Source: Penaeus vannamei (Eukaryota > Arthropoda > Malacostraca > Decapoda > Penaeidae). Taken from it: 64,000 nt of DNA. Of the stretch, positions 54,641 through 64,000 are shown piece by piece (position 1 is the first letter of the stretch; each line of letters opens with the position of its first letter). A model generated the notes under the pieces. The model ran no database searches. It was not told where the DNA came from and saw nothing but the letters and a program-made list of their open reading frames with translations. The stretch covers positions 18,809,629 to 18,873,628 of the forward strand of contig NC_091589.1 of the NCBI RefSeq assembly GCF_042767895.1, written 5' to 3'. A program made the translations under genes and the position numbers.

Positions 54641-55468
54641 TCCTCCAACACGGCAGTCAGAGCGGGAGAGCAGAGAGGATGAGATGCAGCATCCAAGACC
54701 ACCTTACAGATGTGTAAGTGTGTAGACGTGAAAAGGGAGATAGCGTAGGCTGAGCGTCTGCGTGGACGTGTTTGGAAGAAAAAAGCAAGATCATAGAATT
54801 CTTCTTCTTCCCTTCTGTTTGAGCATCCGCCTGCTGGGAGCGGGAACCCAGGTATAGCAAAATTAATCTGTTCTTTGAATATCAGCTTAATATTCTCTGA
54901 TTTGACTAGCCTTTTTACAGCCTTTCAAGGGTTGCTAGATATCAGAGCAACCAGCAATGTGCTGTTTAGGAGACCCGAGTCCGAGAAAGATTTAGGCATC
55001 TAACCTTGGTCAGAACCAGAACTTTGGTGGTTGTATAAATTATTCTGACTGGAGTTGAGTAAAAGCTCTAAGATGGTACGATGTTTATTTAGAGAGCAAG
55101 TTACACTCACTAGGGAATTGCAGGCATTTTTCAGTCACGAAAAGTAAAAGCAAGGTGTGTGCATCACCAATTTATCACAGCGGCGATGATGCACGAGAAA
55201 TCAACACCAGATAAACTTACCACGATATAAAAAATGTCTTCCCTAAGTTGGCGTCCCAACTCCAGAAGTACTGTTACTAGGGGGTCAGCATAAAAACATC
55301 CAAGTCCCTAAATTACGTTAAATTGTTAACATCCAACCCAAATGGACGTTAACTGTTAAACTCCAAAGCTAATGCTGACGGATACCTAGTAAGAGTACTT
55401 GTGTAAACAGTGAACAAAAGAATTAAGCAATAACTCAATAAGAAGGCTGAACTGGCAAAGTCAATGAA
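54641..55468. other. Unassigned stretch with a hairpin
   Basis: Mixed-composition DNA without a convincing gene. The only longer open frame (minus strand, 54,657-54,860, 67 codons) shows no recognisable domain. A 7-bp stem GGTTGCT / AGCAACC with a 9-nt loop lies at 54930-54952. An imperfect direct repeat starts at 55,315 and 55,346 (ACGTTAA..GTTAA..TCCAA). Confidence 0.4.
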
Positions 55469-55485
55469 GGGAATGGTCACGAAGA

Positions 55486-55513
55486 CTGCCTGAATACCCA
55501 CAACATCAGACAG
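55486..55513. repeat. Hairpin R1, degenerate copy
   Basis: Same loop (ACCCACAA, 55496-55503) as R3. The stem CTGCCTGA.. / ..TCAGACAG has one internal mismatch, and the two loop-closing pairs are also mismatched. It is the first of three related hairpins. Confidence 0.55.
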
Positions 55514-55599
55514 GAGTCAGCCGAAACAACCAACGACAATAACAAAAATCACGTATCATGTGATAAGGGCTCTTTATCAGGAGATACGGATCACCAAAG

Positions 55600-55629
55600 T
55601 CTGCCTGATCACCAACAAGGTCAGGCAGA
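55600..55629. repeat. Hairpin R2
   Basis: Stem TCTGCCTGATC (55600-55610) with GGTCAGGCAGA (55619-55629), loop ACCAACAA. That is eleven pairs including one G-T pair. Confidence 0.7.
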
Positions 55630-55672
55630 GATCAACAGAAACCTATATCAAACAATTACGGAAAAAGATTTT

Positions 55673-55688
55673 GATAAAGATCTTTATC
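55673..55688. repeat. Perfect 16-bp palindrome
   Basis: GATAAAGATCTTTATC equals its own reverse complement. The copy in the next unit (55938-55953) ends in T instead of C, leaving a 14-bp palindrome at 55939-55952. It could bind a dimeric protein or simply be a fold-back; no evidence for either. Confidence 0.75.
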
Positions 55689-55848
55689 CCCGGAGGTACG
55701 AATCCTCAAGCAGGGACGAAAGAAACATGAATTAACTTGGTTGTAAAATAAATGTACAGGAGATATGAATCCTCAAGTACGAACGAAATAAAACGAAGTA
55801 TTAAGTCATAAAAAGGGAGAGTCACACTGGAGGGACAATCACAAAGGG

Positions 55849-55876
55849 CTGCTTGATCACCCACAAGATCAAGCAG
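55849..55876. repeat. Hairpin R3
   Basis: Stem CTGCTTGATC (55849-55858) with GATCAAGCAG (55867-55876), loop ACCCACAA; ten perfect pairs. Against R2 one C-G pair is replaced by T-A, both partners changed, and the G-T pair is a normal A-T pair. Confidence 0.75.
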
Positions 55877-56050
55877 AAATCAACAAACACGCATTAAGCG
55901 AAACAAAACAATCAACGATAAAGTACGTAAAGGTACTGATAAAGATCTTTATTCCCGGAGGTACGGATCCTCAGGCAAGAATGAAAAGAAACTAAGTAAT
56001 AACTTAGTTGTAAAATTGAATACACTGGAGGTACGGATCCTCAAGCAGTG

Positions 56051-56837
56051 TCCTCTAAATCACTTGGTCCTAATGCTCTCAAACACTGGGAAATACACAA
56101 AAATGTTATGGGACTTCATGAAAGAGTGCACCCTGCAGATAATAATTCAGCATGTCACGCTAAAGTCCAAAAGAGACCAGTCGTCTCCTACACACAACCG
56201 TGTCACTTAGCTTGAAGAGATACTCAGCAATCCTGGTAAATCCGTGCGCGAAGTATATCCCAGGGTAAATCCGAGCGAGAGCATAACACAGGTAAAATTA
56301 CAAACGCGAAGGACCAAAGTGCGGGACAGAGGTCAGGACCGAAGTTATTCTCCTTTCCTCAACCACTAGTATATATATACCGAAAGAAACCCACAGGCCA
56401 AGCCCCAGGCATGGCACGAAAGAAGAAAATAAGCAAATGAAGTGTCTGAAAACCAAGCCGATAGTTCGACAATCCAAACAACCGAGACGAGAGAGGGAAG
56501 GGGAAAAACAAAAAAGAAGCTCGGCAACGACCGTCACCTCCTTCGGTGGTTATCGCGACAATTTGGAGACGTCGACAAGAGGGACGAACATTAGAAAGAG
56601 ATAAATAAGGAAAGGATACGGAGAAAACCCGATAATAAACAGTTGTCTTAAAACTGTGCACGTCGGCCAAAACATATCAACAATAATTAGGTTTAAAAAT
56701 AAATAAATAGCTATTTTAGTTTGGCGACTTCAACGCTATACAAGTAGTGAGTCTTGGTAAATATTACGTTTATGGTTATAAAAATAACCAAGTTCACATT
56801 ATCACCACAACTAACATACATTCAACTCTGTCCTTCT
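56051..56837. other. Unassigned right part of the island
   Basis: No gene recognised. Two overlapping minus-strand frames (56,298-56,537 and 56,359-56,670; 79 and 103 codons) have no domain I know and look incidental. Features seen are a TATATATATA run at 56370-56379, a hairpin ACAGTT-GTCTTAA-AACTGT at 56639-56657, and a short phrase repeated near 56,236 and 56,262 (GGTAAATCCG). Satellite resumes at about 56,838 after CTGTCCTTC. Confidence 0.4.
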
Positions 56838-59800
56838 ATAATTGTTATTATAGTGATTATTATTGTCATTAATATTTCTAAAATTATCATTATTGTTATT
56901 ACCATTATTAAAATAATTATAATGATTAAAATGGCCGTAATAATTAGTATAATATTCATTATAACTGCAATAATGATAATGATAATAATGATAATCATGA
57001 CGATAATGATTATAATGATGATAATCATATGAATAATGACAATGATGTTGATAATGATAATCATAACGTCCATTTATAATGAAATAAAGCCTAAAACTAA
57101 TACAATTTAAATTATGATTATGATTTTAACATTAATTCAGGTAATTATGATGATTATCATGATAATTCTTTTATTATTTACAATAATGATGATAATTATG
57201 ATGATAATGACAATAATAATTATGATAATAATAAAATGAGAATTATAATAATTTTGATAATTACTACAATAATTACAATAATGAACTCTATTCTAATAAT
57301 TTTCATACTAATAATGACAATAGTAATAATAATTATATCATTATTATTGTTATTATAATGAGTATTATTGTAATTATTATTTCTAAAATTATCATTATTG
57401 TTATTATCATTATAAAAAAGTTATAATGATGAAAATGAGAGTAATTATTAGCATAATAATCATTATAACTGCAATAATGATAATGATAATGATAAACATG
57501 ACGATAATGACTATAATGATGATAATCATAGGAATAATGACAATAATGATAATTATGATAATAATGATCATAGAGTCCATTTATAGTGAAATAAATGCTA
57601 AAAGCAATACCATCCCAAAAATCGAAAAAACGGCAAAATCTAGCGTATTACAACCTTCTGAGAGAAAAGTCGAAACTTTTTCGCTTTTAAATGATAATTA
57701 TGATGTTTTTCATGATAATTCCTTTATTATTAACAATAATGTTGATAATTATGATAATAACAATAATGATAATAATAATAAAATGATAATTGTAATGATA
57801 ATTTTGATAATTACTGTAATAATAGCAATAAGTAACTATATTCTCATAATTTTCATACTAATAAAGAATAGAAAAAATAATAATATCATTATTATTGTTA
57901 TTATAATGAGTAATATTGTCATTATTATTTGTAAAATTATCATTATTGTTATTATCATTATAAAAATAATTATAATGATGAAAATGACAGTAATGATTAG
58001 CATAATAATCATTATAACTGCAATAATGATAATAATGATAACCATGAAAATAATGACTATAATGAAGATAATCATAAGAATAATAACAATAATGATGATA
58101 ATGATGATAATAATAATCCCAGAGTCCATTTACAATGAAATAAAGGCTAAAACTAATAAAATCACCAAAGTCGAAAAACGCATAAACTAGCGTATTACAG
58201 CCTTTTGAAAGGTCGAAAAACTCCCATTTTCATTTTTAAATGATAATCATGATTTTAACATTAATTCAGGTAATTACGATGATTTTCATGATAATTCCTG
58301 TATTATGAACAATAATGATGAAAATTATGATGATAATGACAATAGTAATGATGATTATAATAAATTGATAATTATAATGATAATTTTGATAATTACCGCA
58401 ATAATAGCAATAATGAACTCTAATCTAATAATTTTCATACTAATAATGACGATAGAAATAATAATAATATCATTATTATTGTTATTATAATGACTATTAT
58501 TGTCATTATTATTTCTAAAATTATCATTATTGTTACTATCATTATAAAAACAGATATAATGATGAAAATGACAGTAATAATTAACATAATAATCATTATA
58601 ACTGAAATAATGGTAATGATAATGATTATCATGACGATAATGACAATAATGGTGATAATCATATGAATAATTGTAATAATGATGATGATAATAATAATAA
58701 TACAGTCCATTTATAATAAAATAAAGGCTAAAACTAATAAAATCCCAAAAGTCGAAAAAAACCCGCAAAATCTAACGTATTACAGCCTTTTGAGAGAAAG
58801 GTCGAAAAAACTTTTTCGCTTTTAAATGATAATTATGATGATTTTCATGATAATTCCTTTATTATTAACAGTAATGATGATAACTATGATGATAATGACA
58901 ATAATAATGATGATAATCATAAAATGAGAATTATAATGATAATTTTGATAATTACTGAAAAAAATAGAAATAATGAACTCTATTCTAATAATTTTCATAC
59001 TAATAATGACAATAGAAATAATAGTAATATTATTATTGTTATTATAATGAGTATTATTGTCATTATTATTTCCAAAATTGTCATTATTGTTATTATCATT
59101 ATAAAAATAGTTTTAATGAATAATAATAATCATCAAAACTGCAATAATGATAATGATAATAATGATAATCATGACGATAATGACAATAATGATAATAATC
59201 ATAGGAATAATGACAATAAGGATGATAATGATAATAATAATCATAGAGTCCATTTATAATGAAATAAAGGCTAAAACTAATCAAATCCCGAAAAAACGAC
59301 AAAATCTAGCGCATTACAGGCTTTGTGAGAAAGGTCGAAAAAAAACTTTTTTGCTTTTAAAGGATAATTATTATGATTTTAACATTATTTCAGGAAATTA
59401 TGATGATTTTAACATTATTTCAGGAATTTATTATGATTTTCATGATAATGCCTTCATTATTAACAATAATGATGATAATTATTATGATAATGACAATAAT
59501 AATGATAATAATAATAAAATCATAATTATAATGATAATTTTGATAATTACTGCAAGAATAGCAATAATTTACTCTATTCTAATACTTTTCATAAAAATAA
59601 TGACAAAATAAATAATAATAATATCATTATTATTGTTACTATAATGAGTATTGTTGTCATTATTATTTCTAAAATTATCGTTATATATATTATCATTATA
59701 AAAATAGTTATAATGATGAAAATGACCGTAATAATTAATTTAATTATCATTATAACTGCAATAATGATAATGATAATGATAATCATGACGATAATGACTA

Positions 59801-61350
59801 TAATGATGATAATCATAAGAATAATGACAATAATGATGATAATGGTGATAATAATAATCATAGAGTCCATTTATTATGAAATAAAGGCTTAAACTAATAA
59901 GATCCCAAAAGTCGAAAAAAGGCTAAATCTAGGGTATTACAGCCTTATGAGAGAAAGGTCGAAAAAAAACCTTTTTCGCTATTAAATGGTAATTATTATG
60001 ATTTTAACATCAATTCAGGTAATTATGATGATTTTCATAATAATGCCTTTATTATTAACAATAATGATGATAATTATGATGATAATGACAATAATAATGA
60101 TGATAATAGTAAAATGATCATTATAATGATAATTTTGATAATTACTGCAATAATAGCAATAAGTAACTCTATTCTAATAATTTTCATACTTATAATGGCA
60201 ATAGAAATAATATCATTATTATTGTTATCATAAGTATTATTGTCATTATTATTTCTAAAACCATCATTATTGTTATCATTATAGAATCAATTATAATGAA
60301 AATGACTAATAATTAACATAATAATCATTATAACTGCAATAATAATGATGATAATGATAATTATGACAATAATGACTATAATATGATAATAATAAGATTA
60401 ATGACAAAATTGATGATGATGATAATAATAATCATAGAGTCCATTTACAATGAAATAAAAGCTAAAACTAATAATATCCCCAAAGTAAAAAAAACGTCAA
60501 CATCTACCGTATTACAGCCTTCTGAGAGAACGACTGAAAAACCCGCTTTTTCGCTTTTAAAGGGTAATTATGATTTTAACATTAATTCGGGTAATTATGA
60601 TGATTTTCATGATAATTCCTTTATTATTAACAATAATGATGATACTTATGATGATAATGATAATAAAATGATAATTATAATAATTTTGATAATTACTGCA
60701 ATAATAGCAATAATGAACTATATTCTAATAATTTTCATAATAATAATGACAATAGAAATAATAATTATAACATTATTATTGTTATTATAATGAGAATGAT
60801 TGTTATTATTTCTAAAATTATCATTATTCTGATTATCATTATAAAATTAGTTATAATGATGAAAATGACAGGAATAATTAGCATAATAATCATTATTATT
60901 GCAATAATGATATTGATAATCATGGCGATAATGACTATAATGATGATAATCATAAGAATAATGACAATAATGATGATAATGATAATAATAATCATAGAGT
61001 CCATTTATAATGAAATAAAGGCGAAAACTAATAAAATCCCAAAAGTCGAAAAAAACGGCAAAATCTAGCTTATTACAGCCTTATGATAGAAAGGTCGAAA
61101 AAATCCCTTTTTCGCTTTTAAGTGATAATTATGATGATTTTCATGATAATTTCTTTATTATTAAAAATAATGTTGATAATTATGATGATAATGACAATAA
61201 TAATGATGATAATAATAAAATGAGAATTATAATGAAAATTTTGATAATTACTGCAATAATAACAATAATGTACTCTATTCTAATAATTTTCATACTAATA
61301 ATGACAATAGAAAAAATAATATCATTATTGTTATGATAATGAGTATTATT
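56838..61350 (-). repeat. Diverged monomeric satellite, reverse
   Basis: Reverse-complement copies of the diverged monomers. The core landmark (CTAATAAAATCCC or variant) lies near 57,610, 58,154, 58,732, 59,276, 59,896, 60,467 and 61,028, giving spacings of 544-620 bp. The first monomer has lost its core: at about 57,098-57,112 CTAAAACTAATACA runs straight into ATTTAAATTATGATT. The array stops at about 61,350 after GAGTATTATTGT. It does not look like a simple mirror image of the left arm, since individual monomers do not match pairwise by eye. Confidence 0.92.
59375..59434 (-). repeat. 30-bp tandem duplication inside a monomer
   Basis: GATTTTAACATTATTTCAGG occurs at 59375 and again at 59405, as adjacent 30-bp units differing at the end. 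It helps lengthen this monomer to about 620 bp. Confidence 0.85.
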
Positions 61351-61373
61351 GTTGTTGTGTACGGCTGCGTACG
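61351..61373. other. Orientation-switch junction with hairpin
   Basis: Reverse-oriented satellite ends at about 61,350 and forward satellite begins at about 61,374 with TACTGTCATTT. The 23 bp between do not fit the monomer and contain GTACG-GCTG-CGTAC (61359-61372), an unusually GC-rich inverted repeat for this region. There is no gap here, so the switch lies inside assembled sequence. Confidence 0.8.
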
Positions 61374-64000
61374 TACTGTCATTTCCATCATTATACCTAT
61401 TTTTATAATGATAATAACAAAAATGATAATTTTAGAGCTAATAATGACAATAATACTCATTATAATAACAATAATATTGATATTTTTATTATTTTTATTT
61501 CCATTATTAGCATGAAAATTATTAGAATACAGTACATTATTGCTATTATTGCAGTAATTCTAAAATTATCATAAATATGTTCATTTTATTAATATTATCA
61601 TCATTATTATTGTCATTAACATCTTAAATATCATCATTATTGTTAATAATAAAGGAATTATCATGAAAATCATCATAATCTGAATTGATGTTAAAATCAT
61701 CATAATTATCATTTAAATGCAAAAAAAAGGTTTTTTTCGAACTTTCTATCAAATGGCAGTAATACGCTATATTTTGCTGTTATTTCGAATTTTTAGCCTT
61801 TATTTCAATATGAATTGACTCTATGATTATTATTATCATCATTATCATCCTTATTGTCATTATTCTTTTGATTATCATCCTTATAGTCATTATTGTCATA
61901 ATTATAATTATTATCATTAACATTATTGCAGGTAAAATTATTATTAACTTAATTATAACTGTCCATTTCATCATTATAACTATTTCTATAATGATAATAA
62001 CAATAATGATAATTTTAGAAATAATAATGACAATAATACTCGTTATAATAACAATAAGATTGATATTATTATTATTTCTATTGTCATTATTAGTATGAAA
62101 ATTATTAGAATAGAGTTAACTATTGATATTATTGCAGTAATTATGAAAATTATCATTATATTTATCCTTTTATTAATATTATCATAATTTTTATTGTCAT
62201 CATAATAATAATTATCATCATTATTGTTAATAATGAAGGCACTATCATGAAAATCATCATAATTACCTGAATTAATGTTAAAATCATCATAATTATCATT
62301 AAAAAGCGAAAAAGTTTTTTTTTTTACACCTTTCTCTGAAAAGGCTGTAATACGCTATATTTTGCCGTTTTTTTTCGAGTTTTGGGGTTTTATTAGTTTT
62401 AGCCTTCATTTCACTATAAATGGACTCTATTATTATTATCATCATTATCATAATTATTGTCATGATTCTTATGATTATCATCATTATAGTCATTATCGAC
62501 ATGATTATCATTATTATTATCATTATTGCAGTTATAATGATTATTATGCTAAGTATTACTGTTATCTTTATCATTATAGCTATTTTTATAATGATAATAA
62601 CAATAATGATAATTTTAGAAATAATAATGACAATAATACTCATTATCATAACAATAATAATTATATTATTATTATTTATATTGTCATTATTAGTATGAAA
62701 ATTATTAGAATATTAACTATTGCTATTATTGCAGTAATTATCAAAATCATCATTATAATTATCATTTTATTATTATTATCATAATTATTAGTAATTATCA
62801 TCATAATTATCATCATTATTGTTAATGATAAGGGCATTATTATGAAAATCCTCATAATAACCTGAATTAGTGTTAAAATCATCATTACTATTATTTAGAA
62901 GGGTTTTTCGACCTTTCTCTCAAAAGGATGTAATACCCTAGATTTTGCCGTTTTTTCGACTTTGGGGATTTTATTACCTTTAGCCTTTTTTCGTTATAAA
63001 TGGTCTCTATGACTATTATTATCATCATTCTCATCATTACTGTCATTATTCTTATGATTGTCATCATTATATTCATTATCGTCATGATTATCATTATCAT
63101 CATTAATATTATTGCTGTTATAATGATTATTATGCTAATTATTACTGTCATTTTTATCAATATAGCTATTTTTATAATGATAATAACAATAATGATAATT
63201 TTAGAAATAACAATGACAATAATACTCATTATAATACCAATAATAATGATATTATTATTATTTCTATTGTCATTATTGGTATGAAAATTATTAGAATAGA
63301 GGTAATTATTACTATTATTGCAGTAATTATCGAAAATTTCATTATAATTATCATTTTATTATTATTATCATCATTATTATTGTCATTACCTTCATAATTA
63401 TCATTATTATTGTTAATGATAAATGCATTATCATGAAAATCATAATAATTACCTGAATTGATGTTAAAATCATTATAATTGTCAATTAAATGCGAAATTT
63501 TTTTTTCGACCTTTCTCTCAAAACGATGTAATACCCTAGATTTTGCCGTTTTTACGATTTTTTATCATTATCATCATAATTATCATCATTATTCTTATTA
63601 ATAAAGGCATTATCATGAAAATCTTCATAATTGCCTGAATTCACATTAAAATAATCATAATTATCATTTAAAAGCGAGAAAGTTTTTTTTTCGACCTTTC
63701 TCTAAAAAGGCTGAAATATGCTAGATTTTGCCGCTTTTTCGACTGTGGGGATTTTATTAATTTTAGCCTTTATTTCATTATAAATGGACTCTATGAATAT
63801 TATTATCAACATTATCATCATTTTTGTCATTATTCTTATGATTATCATCATTATAGTCATGATCGTCATGATTATCATTATTATCATTATCATTATTGCA
63901 GTTATTATGATTATTATGCTATTATTATTCTCATCATTATAACTATTTTATAATGATAATAACAATAATGATAATTTTAGAATTAATAATGACAAAAATA
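61374..64000 (+). repeat. Diverged monomeric satellite, forward, to window end
   Basis: Forward diverged monomers with cores near 61,740, 62,330, 62,920, 63,510 and 63,700. The first core lacks the GGGATTTTATTAG phrase (CGAATTTTTAGCC instead). The fourth core is cut after GCCGTTTTTACGATTTTTT and joins directly to body-end sequence, so the next core follows after only about 194 bp. The array continues past the window end. Confidence 0.92.

Larger units (their letters stand above)
55469..56050 (+). repeat. Short tandem array of about 250-265 bp units
   Basis: Two fuller units start near 55,580 and 55,831, with a shorter related piece from about 55,469. Each fuller unit holds, in order: a hairpin with loop ACC(A/C)ACAA; a palindrome around AAAGATCTTT; an element GGAGGTACG(A/G)ATCCTC; an AACTT(G/A)GTTGTAAAAT phrase; and a second copy of the GGAG element about 68 bp after the first. 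The GGAG element occurs at 55692, 55759, 55957 and 56027, with a degenerate copy at 55580. Distances between equivalent points are 248-268 bp. This looks like internal subrepeats of a mobile element's non-coding region, but no partner coding sequence is present. Confidence 0.75.
53178..56837. other. Non-satellite island between opposed satellite arms
   Basis: Composition changes abruptly at about 53,178 from ATN repeat to ordinary mixed sequence, and back at about 56,838. The satellite is forward on the left and reverse on the right. I see no long open frame with recognisable protein similarity; the longest (about 100 codons) lack domains. Contents are described in the sub-features: a possible RTE fragment, an A-rich stretch, hairpins and a small tandem repeat. 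It may be an inserted mobile element, a mixture of several, or a piece of flanking euchromatin. I cannot tell which. Confidence 0.85.

Noticed and set aside
56298..56670. Two overlapping minus-strand frames as genes
   Set aside because: 79 and 103 codons, no recognisable domain and no supporting signals; likely chance frames in GC-richer DNA.
1..64000. Telomeric TTAGG repeats
   Set aside because: TTAGG occurs once per monomer tail (CTAATTAGG in reverse reading) and never in tandem.

Overview
The window is non-coding eukaryotic DNA. It is almost entirely an AT-rich satellite array, plus one 3.66-kb island of ordinary mixed-composition DNA. I find no protein-coding gene, rRNA, tRNA or CRISPR array that I can support. 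The many short open frames in the array are Ile/Met-rich or Asn/Asp-rich. They arise because the monomer body is a degenerate trinucleotide repeat of the form (ATN)n, which stays open on both strands. The host looks like a eukaryote with a repeat-rich genome. An arthropod, perhaps a decapod crustacean, is my weak guess from the microsatellite-like AT-rich satellite and one short fragment resembling an RTE-type retrotransposon. Nothing in the window proves it.

Layout. (1) 1-46,503 is a homogenised higher-order repeat (HOR). Two related monomers, A (616-619 bp) and B (608 bp), alternate as a dimer of about 1,227 bp. Each monomer carries a more complex core of about 130 bp and a low-complexity body of about 480 bp. 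The array is forward at 1-22,695, reverse at 23,196-41,054 and forward again from 41,555. Three runs of exactly 500 N (6,195-6,694; 22,696-23,195; 41,055-41,554) divide the window into four contigs, and the first two orientation changes coincide with the second and third gaps. (2) 46,504-53,177 is a tandem array of much more diverged monomers (about 565-600 bp, no A/B alternation), still forward. (3) 53,178-56,837 is the non-satellite island. It holds a possible retrotransposon scrap, an A-rich stretch and a small tandem repeat with conserved hairpins. (4) 56,838-61,350 is diverged satellite in reverse orientation. (5) 61,351-61,373 is a short non-satellite junction with a hairpin. (6) 61,374-64,000 is diverged satellite, forward again.

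Overall this resembles a homogenised HOR block flanked by older diverged monomers, the arrangement known from primate alpha satellite. A centromeric, pericentromeric or sex-chromosome heterochromatin location is plausible but not shown. The points most worth following are: structural boundaries that cluster in one small segment of the monomer; an orientation switch inside continuous sequence; variant-sharing blocks at 3,670 and 7,347 bp spacing; a conserved core whose differences show no coding bias; and a three-copy hairpin in the island with a compensatory base-pair change.
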